Shown in pieces: positions 17,909-26,896 of a DNA stretch of 64,000 nucleotides. The stretch is from Flaviramulus sp. BrNp1-15 (lineage in GTDB: Bacteria; Bacteroidota; Bacteroidia; Flavobacteriales; Flavobacteriaceae). The stretch lies in the NCBI RefSeq assembly GCF_022259695.1, contig NZ_CP092099.1, forward strand, positions 1,038,471 through 1,102,470. The letters are read 5' to 3'. Position numbers and translations under genes: made by a program. A model generated the notes under the pieces. The model was not told where the DNA came from. It worked only from the letters and a program-made list of their open reading frames with translations, and did no database searches. Positions within the stretch are counted from its first letter, which is position 1. Each line of letters starts with the position of its first letter.

Positions 17909-18529
17909 ATGTTAAAAAAGTGGTACATAAGTACTTTTATTGTTATTCTTACCTTTTTGGGTGTAGTTTCTCAGCAACAAACAATTACACCTAATCAAGA
18001 AATTGTTTTACAATTTAATGATGTTGAAGTAAGTAATGATGATATTGAGCACACTATTGCAATTGTAAAAAAACAACTGCAAGATTTAGGTGTTAATACT
18101 ATACATGTATACGAGGCTGGTTATGGGCATTTAAAAATTACTTATTACAGTGATGCGGATATTGATAGTATAAAGAAAATCTTTTCTAAAGAAAATAAAT
18201 TAGAAATAGATTATACCGCACAAAATCACAGAAATCAATCCAACAAAAATCCACTTGAAGATAATAACATTGGTTATAATCTTAATATTTATGAAATCCA
18301 AGAAGGAAATGATGTTGATTGGGATTTTAATGGTATTAATGTTTTAGAACTTAAGGCAAAAAACGATAGGTTTTTTGAGCCTAATTTATACATAACTTTT
18401 AATAGATTAGATGTTAGTAGAGACGATAAAGTAGAAAAGGAAGCCTTTAAAGCTCGAAAAAACATTGAAATATCAACAGATAATACACTACACAAGATAC
18501 CCGAAGTTAGAGCAGGCCCCTTATGCTAA
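17909..18529 (+). CDS. small secreted/membrane-anchored protein with SecD-like segment
   Basis: The 206-residue protein has an N-terminal hydrophobic segment (about 7-21) and a soluble remainder. Residues about 50-95 (VKKQLQDLGVNTIHV, then LKITYYSDADIDSIKKIF) follow the pattern of the SecD periplasmic P1 head: helix, LGV, strand, 'I..l..v.di..i...'. The gene lies just upstream of secDF in the same direction. A helper or decayed relative of SecD is an inference only. The end (HKIPEVRAGPLC) is unusual. No catalytic motif is seen. Confidence 0.6.
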   Translation: MLKKWYISTFIVILTFLGVVSQQQTITPNQEIVLQFNDVEVSNDDIEHTIAIVKKQLQDLGVNTIHVYEAGYGHLKITYYSDADIDSIKKIFSKENKLEIDYTAQNHRNQSNKNPLEDNNIGYNLNIYEIQEGNDVDWDFNGINVLELKAKNDRFFEPNLYITFNRLDVSRDDKVEKEAFKARKNIEISTDNTLHKIPEVRAGPLC

Positions 18530-18650
18530 TGGGCTAATTTTTAACCATTCTTTTAACAATCAAATTTAAATTTAAAGAATAGCTCTAAAACTACATTCAA
18601 ATTAGCTTTCATCAATTAAAAAAGCTAAAAATTTTAATTAATTATAAAAA

Positions 18651-18681
18651 TTGTCAAATTATACGGGAAATTCTATATTTG
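18651..18681 (+). promoter_or_regulatory. secDF promoter
   Basis: TTG at 18651-18653, 20 nt of spacer, then TATATTTG at 18674-18681. The secDF ATG lies 37 nt downstream. Confidence 0.7.
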
Positions 18682-18718
18682 CTCGTTTTAAAAAATTTGA
18701 CCACAAAAAATATAAAAA

Positions 18719-21712
18719 ATGCAAAACAAAGGACTAGTAAAGTTATTTGCGATTTTATTTGGTTTGGTAAGTATTTACCAGCTTTCATTTACATTTAAAT
18801 CTAATCAAATTGAAAGTGAAGCCGAAGAAATAGCAATTAACAAAATTGCAGAAACAGAAGAAGACTATCGTGCAAAACGTAGTCAAGAAGAGGCTAACTA
18901 TTTACAATCTATAGCAACCGATACGGTTTTTAATATTGGTATTGCAAAATTCACTTATAACGAAGTGAAAGCAAAAGCTATGAACTTAGGTTTAGACTTA
19001 AAAGGAGGTATAAACGTAATCCTTCAAGTAAGTGTAAAGGACATTTTAAAAGGATTAGCAAACAATACTACTGATCCCGTATTTAATAAAGCTTTAGAAG
19101 ATGCGACAGAGCTTCAAAAAAATAGTCAAAATACGTATTTAGAAGATTTTTTTACAGCTTTTGATGCGATTAAAGGCGATACAAAATTAGCTTCACCAGA
19201 TATATTTTATACTAAAGCTCTCGATGGTGAGATTGATGGAAGTATGAGTGATGATGAGGTTAAAAGTATTATTGAAACAAAAATTGATGAATCAATTGTT
19301 TCGGCTTTCGAAGTATTACGTAAGCGTATTGATGAGTTTGGTGTAACATCTCCAAACATTCAACGTTTAGGAACTTCTGGTCGTATTTTAGTTGAATTAC
19401 CAGGTGTTAAGGATGTAGAACGTGCTACAGGTTTATTACAAAGTACAGCACAATTAGAGTTTTGGGATGCTTACAAAGGAGAGCAGTTTTTTCCATTTTT
19501 ATCTCAAGCTAATGAGGTTTTAAAAGATATTGTTGATACTAAACAAGATGTTGAAGAAGCTGAACCTCAAGATGAAGAAGACGCTACAGACTCTACAATT
19601 GACGATTTACTAGGAGATGCTGAAACTGATTCTACTGCAGTTGCAACTATAAACCCAATCTTTGATTTAATAAGAGGACAAGGTTACCAAGGCGGACCAA
19701 TTATTGCTAAGTTTGAAGCAAAAGATAAAGAAACGGTTCTTGAGTATTTAAATAAACCTCAAGTAAGAGCATTACTTCCTACAGAACAACGTTATGCAAA
19801 ATTTGTTTTTGGGAAACCAGAAAAAGACAGTGAGTTATTAGATTTATATGCATTAATTGGTAATAGAGAGAATGTACCTCAATTAAGTGGTGCTGTAGTA
19901 ACAGATGCACGTAACCAATTCGGACCAACAGGAAAATCTGAAGTATCCATGCAAATGAATGCTAAAGGTGCTAAGATCTGGGAAGAAATGACAGGTAAGG
20001 CATACTCACAAGGCAGTCAAATTGCTATTGTTTTAGATGATGTTGTATATTCTGCACCAGGAGTAACTACAGGCCCTATTGCAGGAGGAAGCTCATCTAT
20101 ATCTGGAGACTTTACACTAAATGAAGCTATAGATTTAGCGAACGTATTACGTGCAGGTAAATTACCAGCATCGGCAGATATTATTCAAAGTGAAGTAGTA
20201 GGACCATCATTAGGTCAAGAAGCTATTGATAGTGGTAAAATGTCGTTTATGATTGCTTTAGCATTAGTTTTATTATGGATGATTTTCTACTATGGTAAAG
20301 CAGGTATTTTTGCAGATTTAGCGATGTTATTAAACATTTTATTAATCTTCGGTATTTTATCAGGATTAGGTGCGGTATTAACGTTGCCAGGTATTGCTGG
20401 TATTGTATTGACAATCGGTATGTCGGTAGATGCTAACGTACTTATTTTTGAGCGTATTCGAGAAGAATTAACAAAAGGCAAAGGACAAAAAGAAGCTATT
20501 CAAGACGGATTTAGTAATGCTTTATCATCAATTTTAGATGCTAACATTACAACAGGTTTAACAGCTCTTATCTTGTTTATTTTTGGTACAGGACCAATTA
20601 AAGGGTTTGCTACAACCTTATTAATAGGTATTGGTACATCTTTATTTACAGCTATTTTTATAACTAGATTATTAGTAGATTGGTATGTAAATAGAGGAGG
20701 GAAATTAACATTCTCTACAGCAATTACTAAAAACTTATTTAGAAATATAAATATTGAATTCTTAAAGAAACGTAAAGTTGCTTTTATTATATCTGGAGCT
20801 TTAATCTTATTAAGTTTAGGATCATTATTTACTAATGGTTTAGATCAAGGTGTAGATTTTGTTGGAGGTAGAACATATCAAGTACGATTTGCTCAAGATA
20901 TTAGTGCTTCTGAGATTACAGATGTTTTATCGCAACCAGATGTTTTTGGTAGTGCAGATGCTAAAACATTTGGAGATGCAAATCAGTTAAAAATTACAAC
21001 TAAATATAAAGTAAACGAAACTGGTGCTGAAGTAGATGAAGATATCAGAAAAACACTTTATACAGCTTTACAATCACATTTAGATGGCGTGTCTTATGAA
21101 GATTTTATAAGTGATGCAGATACTAAAACGGTTGGTTTAATGAAGTATTATAAAGTAAGTCCAACTATTGCTGATGATATTAAACAAGCATCATTCTGGG
21201 CCATTTTAGGATCTTTAATTGTGGTGTTCTTATATATCTTATTCCGTTTCAAAAAATGGCAATATTCACTTGGTGCAGTAGCAGCTGTATTTCATGATGT
21301 ATTAATTGTACTGGGTGTATTCTCATTAACATATAAGTTTATGCCTTTTAGTATGGAAATAGATCAAGCATTTATTGCGGCAATATTAACGGTAATTGGT
21401 TACTCATTAAATGATACCGTTGTTGTATTTGATAGAATTCGTGAATTCTTTAACGAGCATACAGGATGGGAATTTGATAGAGTAGTAAATGTATCGCTAA
21501 GCAGTACATTAAGTAGAACATTAAACACCTCTTTAACTACTTTAGTAGTATTATTAGCTATCTTTATTTTTGGTGGTGATTCTATTAGAGGATTTATGTT
21601 TGCCTTAATAGTAGGTGTAATAGTAGGTACATATTCATCGTTATTTATTGCAACACCAATAATGTATGATTCTGTGCAAAAACTAGAAGATAAAAAGAAG
21701 AAGAAAGACTAA
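18719..21712 (+). CDS. secDF: fused protein translocase SecDF
   Basis: SecDF uses the proton gradient to pull exported proteins through SecYEG. The 997-residue protein is a SecD-SecF fusion as usual in Bacteroidota. It has an N-terminal helix, the LDLKGGINVILQV motif, the P1 head region with RIDEFGV, an acidic insert (about 275-305), then the SecD membrane block (GMSVDANVLIFERIREEL). The SecF half contains VDFVGGRTYQVRF and GYSLNDTVVVFDRIRE. Both conserved Asp-Arg elements are present, so both halves look intact. Confidence 0.97.
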   Translation: MQNKGLVKLFAILFGLVSIYQLSFTFKSNQIESEAEEIAINKIAETEEDYRAKRSQEEANYLQSIATDTVFNIGIAKFTYNEVKAKAMNLGLDLKGGINVILQVSVKDILKGLANNTTDPVFNKALEDATELQKNSQNTYLEDFFTAFDAIKGDTKLASPDIFYTKALDGEIDGSMSDDEVKSIIETKIDESIVSAFEVLRKRIDEFGVTSPNIQRLGTSGRILVELPGVKDVERATGLLQSTAQLEFWDAYKGEQFFPFLSQANEVLKDIVDTKQDVEEAEPQDEEDATDSTIDDLLGDAETDSTAVATINPIFDLIRGQGYQGGPIIAKFEAKDKETVLEYLNKPQVRALLPTEQRYAKFVFGKPEKDSELLDLYALIGNRENVPQLSGAVVTDARNQFGPTGKSEVSMQMNAKGAKIWEEMTGKAYSQGSQIAIVLDDVVYSAPGVTTGPIAGGSSSISGDFTLNEAIDLANVLRAGKLPASADIIQSEVVGPSLGQEAIDSGKMSFMIALALVLLWMIFYYGKAGIFADLAMLLNILLIFGILSGLGAVLTLPGIAGIVLTIGMSVDANVLIFERIREELTKGKGQKEAIQDGFSNALSSILDANITTGLTALILFIFGTGPIKGFATTLLIGIGTSLFTAIFITRLLVDWYVNRGGKLTFSTAITKNLFRNINIEFLKKRKVAFIISGALILLSLGSLFTNGLDQGVDFVGGRTYQVRFAQDISASEITDVLSQPDVFGSADAKTFGDANQLKITTKYKVNETGAEVDEDIRKTLYTALQSHLDGVSYEDFISDADTKTVGLMKYYKVSPTIADDIKQASFWAILGSLIVVFLYILFRFKKWQYSLGAVAAVFHDVLIVLGVFSLTYKFMPFSMEIDQAFIAAILTVIGYSLNDTVVVFDRIREFFNEHTGWEFDRVVNVSLSSTLSRTLNTSLTTLVVLLAIFIFGGDSIRGFMFALIVGVIVGTYSSLFIATPIMYDSVQKLEDKKKKKD

Positions 21713-21738
21713 CTCAAATTTTTCTTTTGTAAAAAAAG

Positions 21739-21770
21739 AGCCTATCAATTATTTTGATAGGCTTTTTTTT
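21739..21770. terminator. bidirectional terminator between secDF and the VOC gene
   Basis: AGCCTATCAA (21739-21748) pairs with TTGATAGGCT (21754-21763). A runs lie on the left and T runs on the right, between convergent genes. Confidence 0.9.
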
Positions 21771-21773
21771 GTT

Positions 21774-22121
21774 TTATATGTCTTCAACAAAAAAGACAGC
21801 ATTATTATTTAAATCGTAAAAGCCAAATTCGTTAGTATTCCAATCGGTTTTTAAACGGAGTTTGTTTTTGTTGACTGTACCTCGTTTAACAAATTCTTCA
21901 AAAACAGGTTGAATGTCTTTTACAAAAATTTTTATAACTGAGCCACCAAGTAAAGGGTCGTCTTTGGTGTCAGCATGCCATTGTAAGTGAATATATAGTT
22001 TGTCTCTTTTTAGAACAACATACATATTGTCTTTATGTGCTATTTTAAAGCCAACATGGGTGTTATACCAAGCAACATCTCTATCTATATCTTGTGAAGG
22101 TAAAACAGAAATAATTTGCAT
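21774..22121 (-). CDS. VOC family (glyoxalase/bleomycin-resistance-like) protein
   Basis: The 115-residue protein is a single VOC unit: DIDRDVAWYNTHVGFKIAHKDNMYVVLKRDKLYIHLQWH in the first half, and SVIKIFVKDIQPVFEEFVKRG with EFGFYDLNNNAVFFVED in the second. It probably works as a dimer. Candidate metal ligands are the His of LHLQ-like IHLQWH and the C-terminal Glu. Members include glyoxalases and antibiotic-binding proteins, and the substrate here is unknown. It is monocistronic or the distal gene after DUF192. Confidence 0.85.
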   Translation of the reverse strand: MQIISVLPSQDIDRDVAWYNTHVGFKIAHKDNMYVVLKRDKLYIHLQWHADTKDDPLLGGSVIKIFVKDIQPVFEEFVKRGTVNKNKLRLKTDWNTNEFGFYDLNNNAVFFVEDI

Positions 22122-22171
22122 GTGTAAAGTTTTAATTTACCTAAATATACATTTTTTTTATAAAGCTATTC

Positions 22172-22645
22172 TTAATAACTAATGCTGTCACCAACTGCAA
22201 CTACCCATTTATCAACTAAATCTGCATTAATTTCTAAGACATATTTAGCTGGAGCATTAGAAGGAAGCGAATTTTCATCAAAAGGTTTTGCATTTTTTTG
22301 AAAGCTAACAATTTTGTTGGCACCGTCAATAAAAATCAAGTCTAAAGGTATTTGGGTGTTCTTCATGTAAAAAGAACGAGGAGCAACATCATTAAAAACA
22401 AACAACATACCTTGATTTGTTTCCATAGAACTTCTATACATCAAACCTGTTTGAGTTTCATACTCGGTATCAGCAATTTCAATATCTAATGTTACTTGTG
22501 TAGAATCTTTTTTAAAAATAGTGAGTTCACCTTCTTTTTTAAAAGCAACTTCGGTTTGTTTTATAACTTTTTTATCTTCTTTACAAGCTGAAAATGCTAT
22601 AAGGCTTACAGTTGCTAAAAAGAAGATGATACGTTTGAAAAACAT
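22172..22645 (-). CDS. DUF192 family lipoprotein
   Basis: The 157-residue protein has a lipoprotein signal with Cys21 (AFSAC). The mature part carries the DUF192 pattern: YETQTGLMYRSSMETNQGMLFVF, then RSFYMKNTQIPLDLIFID and APAKYVLEINADLVDKW. The family is a small beta-barrel of unknown role, often exported. It follows lgt by 1 nt on the same strand, so the enzyme that lipidates such proteins is encoded right next to it. Confidence 0.88.
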   Translation of the reverse strand: MFFKRIIFFLATVSLIAFSACKEDKKVIKQTEVAFKKEGELTIFKKDSTQVTLDIEIADTEYETQTGLMYRSSMETNQGMLFVFNDVAPRSFYMKNTQIPLDLIFIDGANKIVSFQKNAKPFDENSLPSNAPAKYVLEINADLVDKWVVAVGDSISY

Positions 22646-22646
22646 A

Positions 22647-23576
22647 TTATTTTACTACATTTTTTGGTTTGTAAAGAAACATAAAATATAGGCCAATTAA
22701 AATAAAAGGAATGCTTAACCATTGGCCTGTGTTAAGCCCAAACCAGTTAATATATTCATCGCCTTGTGGTTCTTTTACAAACTCTACAAAGAAACGAACA
22801 GTCCATAGCAGAATTAAAAACAATCCAAATAAAAACCCAGGTTGGTCACCTTTTGATGTTTTTGCGTAGAAATACCATAAAATTAAAAACACAAAAATGT
22901 AGCAAAAGGATTCGTATAATTGTGCCGGATGCCTGTAAGGTACGGCTTCTAATAGATTTTGAAATTGAGGATTGTTAGTTACTGCATCATAAGCTTTTTG
23001 TACATCTTTAATACCTGTAAGTTGTGTGATTTGACTCTTGTAATAATAATCTTGAATAAAGCGAACACCTAAATTTGAGTCTGTTACCTTCCCAATAATT
23101 TCTGAGTTAATAAAATTTCCTATTCTAATAAATACAGCGCCAGAAGCTACAGAAATAACTACACGGTCTAAAATCCAAAGTAGCGATTTATACTTGTATT
23201 TTCTTCTGTATAAATACATACCAATTATAATTCCAATAGCAGCACCGTGACTTGCTAACCCTTGAAAACCTGTGAATTCAAAACCACCTTTAAATTTGAA
23301 CGGTAGAAAAATGCTAAAAAAGTCTTCTGAAATTAATTCTGATTGGTAAAATAAAACATGACCTAATCGAGCACCCAACATTGTGGCTAAAACCGTGTAA
23401 ATAAAAAGTGGGTCTAAATACTCTAAAGAAACCTTTTCTTTAGTAAAAATACGCTTCATAATATACCAACCTAAAATAAAGGCAATAACCCACATAAGGC
23501 TATAAAAATGAAGCTTGAAGTTTCCAATAATATCAATTCCTGTTATAGGGTTCCAATCAAGTTTTAATAGTTGCAT
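22647..23576 (-). CDS. lgt: prolipoprotein diacylglyceryl transferase
   Basis: Lgt moves diacylglycerol from phosphatidylglycerol to the lipobox Cys of prelipoproteins in the inner membrane. The 309-residue protein has about seven membrane segments. It shows the Lgt signature FIRIGNFINSEIIG around 150, an H-containing LASHGAAIGIIIG segment, and RHPAQLYESFCYI. It is slightly longer than E. coli Lgt because of an insertion around residues 165-200. Many lipoproteins in this window (GldI, DUF192, the sugar dehydrogenase) would be its substrates. Confidence 0.96.
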   Translation of the reverse strand: MQLLKLDWNPITGIDIIGNFKLHFYSLMWVIAFILGWYIMKRIFTKEKVSLEYLDPLFIYTVLATMLGARLGHVLFYQSELISEDFFSIFLPFKFKGGFEFTGFQGLASHGAAIGIIIGMYLYRRKYKYKSLLWILDRVVISVASGAVFIRIGNFINSEIIGKVTDSNLGVRFIQDYYYKSQITQLTGIKDVQKAYDAVTNNPQFQNLLEAVPYRHPAQLYESFCYIFVFLILWYFYAKTSKGDQPGFLFGLFLILLWTVRFFVEFVKEPQGDEYINWFGLNTGQWLSIPFILIGLYFMFLYKPKNVVK

Positions 23577-23631
23577 AAATTTTATTTTACGACGTAAATA
23601 TAAACGTTTAAGTAGTGTATTGTGTTAAAAT

Positions 23632-24759
23632 TTAATTAAGAAGTTCAATAACTTCAACTTCAAAAATAAGGTTAGATTTTTCTGGAATACCTCTTACTCC
23701 AGCTTCACCATATGCCAAATGGTAAGGAATAAAAAGTGTAGCTTTATCTCCAACACTTAATTGCTGTACACCTTGTTTAAAACCTGGAATCATACTTGCA
23801 TCTGGACCAATATCAGCAGTTATAGGTTGATATCTATCAGCAGCTTTACGTTTGTCGTTTACTACATCTAGAGCTTCTGCTATTTCAAGACTACTTGTTT
23901 CAAGCAGTTTTCCATCCTCAAAATACACTGCATAATGTAATAATACACTAGCATTTGTTGGTAATTTTTCACCAGAACCTTTTTTAGAAACGTAATATTT
24001 AAGTCCAGATTCTAATGTTGTTGCTTGTGCTTCTTGTGTGTTAAATTTTTCTTTGGTTGTTTTTAGTATCGCTTCAGCTTTGGCCGCTTTTTCTTTTTCA
24101 AGACGTTCTAATTCTGAAAAATGGTTTATAAAGGTTTTATTAGCATCAAATGATTTTGCAGCTTTACCTTTTCTAATAATATTTAATTCTTCAATAACCA
24201 TATCTTTTAAAGGCTTCTTTCTATTATCAACTTTTACATTAGAAATGGAGTCTTGAATATTTAAACCGATAACTAACTCACCAAAAACACTGTGTACATT
24301 ATCTAAATGTGGTTTTGGAACTTCTGTAATAAAAAATTGGCTTCCATTACTATTAGGACCAGAATTTGCCATTGATAAAACACCTGGTTTGTCGTGTTTT
24401 AAATCAGGGTGAAATTCATCCATAAATTTATATCCAGGGTTTCCAGTACCCGTGCCCATAGGATCGCCACCTTGAATCATGAATTTGTCCATTACACGAT
24501 GAAAAATGAGTCCGTTATAGAATTTTTTGCCTTTATATTTATCATCAACCATAGTGTTGGTTCCTTCAGCAAGTGACACAAAATTCGCAACGGTAACAGG
24601 AACTTTTTCATTTTCTAACTTAGCAACCATTATACCTTTATTGGTTACAAATTCAGCATAAATGCCATCTTCAAGATCTGGGTATTGTGCTTTACAAGAT
24701 GTAAAATTTATTACTAAAACTAATAGTGAAAATTTGATTATGTTTTTAAGTAGGGTCAT
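23632..24759 (-). CDS. cyclophilin-FKBP fusion peptidylprolyl isomerase lipoprotein
   Basis: A 375-residue lipoprotein (Cys22, NFTSC) with two prolyl-isomerase domains. A cyclophilin covers about 30-185 (GLIFHRVMDKFMIQGGDP, NSNGSQFFITEVP). A helical Lys/Glu linker (about 190-245) is followed by an FKBP domain (about 250-375: VLLHYAVYFEDGKLLETS, IPGFKQGVQQLSVGDKA, IPYHLAYGEAGVRGIP). It would assist folding of exported proteins in the periplasm. It is 2 nt downstream of gldI, another FKBP-type lipoprotein, in the same operon. Confidence 0.93.
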   Translation of the reverse strand: MTLLKNIIKFSLLVLVINFTSCKAQYPDLEDGIYAEFVTNKGIMVAKLENEKVPVTVANFVSLAEGTNTMVDDKYKGKKFYNGLIFHRVMDKFMIQGGDPMGTGTGNPGYKFMDEFHPDLKHDKPGVLSMANSGPNSNGSQFFITEVPKPHLDNVHSVFGELVIGLNIQDSISNVKVDNRKKPLKDMVIEELNIIRKGKAAKSFDANKTFINHFSELERLEKEKAAKAEAILKTTKEKFNTQEAQATTLESGLKYYVSKKGSGEKLPTNASVLLHYAVYFEDGKLLETSSLEIAEALDVVNDKRKAADRYQPITADIGPDASMIPGFKQGVQQLSVGDKATLFIPYHLAYGEAGVRGIPEKSNLIFEVEVIELLN

Positions 24760-24761
24760 TT

Positions 24762-25307
24762 TTAATTGGTTTGATTTTGGGTAATTGAGTTTACGGTAAC
24801 TTCACAAATTAAAGGCGTATTATGGCCTATTTTGTTTTCGTCTCCATAATAGCCATAAGCTTTTTGTGATGGAAATAAAAACGTAATGGTTTCGCCTGTT
24901 TTCATGAGTTTTAAACCTTCGCGTAAGCCTGTAAATAATTCCTCTTTATCCATGGCGTAGGTTTGTGTTTTAATATCTTCTTTAGAATATATTAGATTGC
25001 CATTTAAGTATTTAACATTATAATTGTAATTTATTATATCACCAAATACAGGTGTTTTTAAAGTGTCAGATTCAATTTTATTATTATAATAATACCAGAA
25101 TCCACTTTCTGAAGCGATATAATCTTTCTTGTTTTTCTGCAAGAGTTTTTCAATAGATGCTTGTTCTTTGGCGTTAAGTTTCTTGTTGCGTTCTATAGAA
25201 GCATCAATAAAAGAACCAGATTTTACTGAAACAGGGCGTCTTGCTTCAGGTGTTTTACAACTAAAAACCAATGAAACTAATACAAGAATTAAAAATTTAT
25301 TCATCAT
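24762..25307 (-). CDS. gldI: gliding motility-associated FKBP-type PPIase GldI
   Basis: GldI is a periplasmic lipoprotein isomerase needed for gliding and linked to type IX secretion components in Flavobacteria. The 181-residue protein has Cys17 (LVFSC) and an FKBP core: GFWYYYNNKIESDTLKTPVFGD, LFTGLREGLKLMKTGETITF, and PSQKAYGYYGDENKIGHNTPL. It is upstream of the cyclophilin-FKBP gene and overlaps the end of the phosphoesterase gene by 11 nt. No other gld or spr genes are in the window. Confidence 0.88.
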   Translation of the reverse strand: MMNKFLILVLVSLVFSCKTPEARRPVSVKSGSFIDASIERNKKLNAKEQASIEKLLQKNKKDYIASESGFWYYYNNKIESDTLKTPVFGDIINYNYNVKYLNGNLIYSKEDIKTQTYAMDKEELFTGLREGLKLMKTGETITFLFPSQKAYGYYGDENKIGHNTPLICEVTVNSITQNQTN

Positions 25308-26316
25308 TTAGGGCTTTATTATAGCTAGACAATATACTAATAAATTTTTCTACAGTATCGTTTAACGATAAGTAGCTTTTACCACCAGCAGCATTTATGT
25401 GGCCTCCACCTTCAAAATGTGCACGAGACATTTCGTTTACAGAAAAATTTCCTTTAGAACGCAAAGAGATTTTAATAATACCTTCCTGTTTATCTTCTAT
25501 AAAAATAGCAGCAAGAACAACACCTTCTAACGAAAGGCCATAATTAACAACACCTTCTGTATCTCCTTTTTTATAATTGTATTTATTTAATTCTTCTTGA
25601 GAAAGTGTTATATAAGCAGTACGCGATTCTGGAATTACTCTTAAATTGTTTAATGCACAACCTAAAAGTTGTAAGCGCTCGTAGCTATTTGTGTCATAAA
25701 CATTATTATGAATATTGGTATTATTAGCGCCTTTTTCAATGAGTTTTGCAACTATTTGATGAGTTGTGCTAGTTGTAGATGAAAATCTAAAAGAACCTGT
25801 ATCGGTCATGATTCCTAAGTAAAAACAGGTAGAAATATTAGCATCAATAGAATCTGTATCGTCTAACATGTCTATAAAATGATACACCATTTCGCATGTA
25901 GAACTCATGCTTACATCGCTAAAAGTAAATTTTGCGTAATTATCGGGTTCTTGATGATGGTCAATCATGATTTTAATAGCACTGCTTTCCGTTAAAACTT
26001 GCTCCATATTGCCAGTTCTATGTAAAGCATTAAAATCTAATGTAAAAATAATATCGGCATCATTTATTAAAGTATCACATTCATTTGTTTGAGAATCGTG
26101 TTTCAAAACGATGTCATTTCCAGGAACCCACTTTAGAAACGAAGGATAATCATTTGGTACAATAACATCTATTTTATGACTCCCTTTTAATAGATAATGA
26201 TATAATCCAAGGCTGGAGCCAATAGCATCTCCATCGGGGTTTTTATGAGGTACAATAATTATCTTTTTAGGTGTTGATAATAGCTGTTTAATACTTGTAA
26301 TATCGTGTTTATTCAT
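25297..26316 (-). CDS. DHH/DHHA1 phosphoesterase, NrnA type
   Basis: The 339-residue protein has an N-terminal DHH domain with HKNPDGDAIGSSLG (24-37) and the metal motif DHHQEPDN near 117, and a C-terminal DHHA1 domain with the GGGHINAAGG substrate loop near 310. NrnA enzymes degrade short oligoribonucleotides and may remove phosphate from pAp. Domain order and length (about 320-340) fit NrnA rather than RecJ or GdpP. It heads the minus-strand operon with gldI and is divergent from ndk. Confidence 0.9.
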   Translation of the reverse strand: MNKHDITSIKQLLSTPKKIIIVPHKNPDGDAIGSSLGLYHYLLKGSHKIDVIVPNDYPSFLKWVPGNDIVLKHDSQTNECDTLINDADIIFTLDFNALHRTGNMEQVLTESSAIKIMIDHHQEPDNYAKFTFSDVSMSSTCEMVYHFIDMLDDTDSIDANISTCFYLGIMTDTGSFRFSSTTSTTHQIVAKLIEKGANNTNIHNNVYDTNSYERLQLLGCALNNLRVIPESRTAYITLSQEELNKYNYKKGDTEGVVNYGLSLEGVVLAAIFIEDKQEGIIKISLRSKGNFSVNEMSRAHFEGGGHINAAGGKSYLSLNDTVEKFISILSSYNKALNDE

Positions 26317-26353
26317 AGGAGACGAATATACAATTTTTTTAAAATGCTTTGTC

Positions 26354-26382
26354 TTGTTTTAATTAGAAATACATTACTTTTG
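26354..26382 (+). promoter_or_regulatory. ndk promoter
   Basis: TTG at 26354-26356, 18 nt spacer, TACTTTTG at 26375-26382 (TAnnTTTG). The ATG follows 21 nt later. Confidence 0.65.
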
Positions 26383-26403
26383 CACAAAATTTAAAATAAA
26401 GAA

Positions 26404-26823
26404 ATGGCAACAAACAGAACATTTACAATGCTTAAGCCAGATGCTGTTGAGAAAGGACACATTGGTGCAATATTAGAAAAGATTTCAGCTTCAGGATTTA
26501 GAATTGTAGCAATGAAATTAACTCAAATGACTAAAGCAGATGCACAAACATTTTATGCAATACATAAAGAACGCCCGTTTTTTGGTGAATTAGTTGAGTA
26601 TATGACTCGCGGACCAATTGTAGCTGCAATTTTAGAAAAAGACAATGCAGTTGAAGATTTTAGAACTTTAATTGGTGCTACAAATCCTGCTGATGCTGCA
26701 GAAGGTACTATTAGAAAAATGTATGCAGATTCTATTAGTGAAAATGCCGTACATGGTAGTGATAGTGACGAAAATGCTGCTATTGAAGGCGCTTTTCATT
26801 TTTCTGGTAGAGAGATGTTTTAA
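26404..26823 (+). CDS. ndk: nucleoside diphosphate kinase
   Basis: Ndk balances NTP and dNTP pools by phosphoryl transfer through a phospho-His. The 139-residue protein contains [17 protein letters not shown] (7-23), [12 protein letters not shown] and the active-site His117 in NAVHGSDS, with all usual surrounding residues. Length is normal. It is monocistronic, with a terminator just after the stop. Confidence 0.97.
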   Translation: MATNRTFTMLKPDAVEKGHIGAILEKISASGFRIVAMKLTQMTKADAQTFYAIHKERPFFGELVEYMTRGPIVAAILEKDNAVEDFRTLIGATNPADAAEGTIRKMYADSISENAVHGSDSDENAAIEGAFHFSGREMF

Positions 26824-26845
26824 AAAAATAAAACATATATCAATA

Positions 26846-26876
26846 AAAAATCCCGCAACACTGTTGCGGGTTTTTG
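26846..26876. terminator. terminator after ndk
   Basis: CCCGCAACA (26852-26860) and TGTTGCGGG (26862-26870), flanked by A and T runs, between convergent genes. The same hairpin recurs at 27745-27765. Confidence 0.88.
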
Positions 26877-26896
26877 TTTTTAAGGTTGATAAAAAA

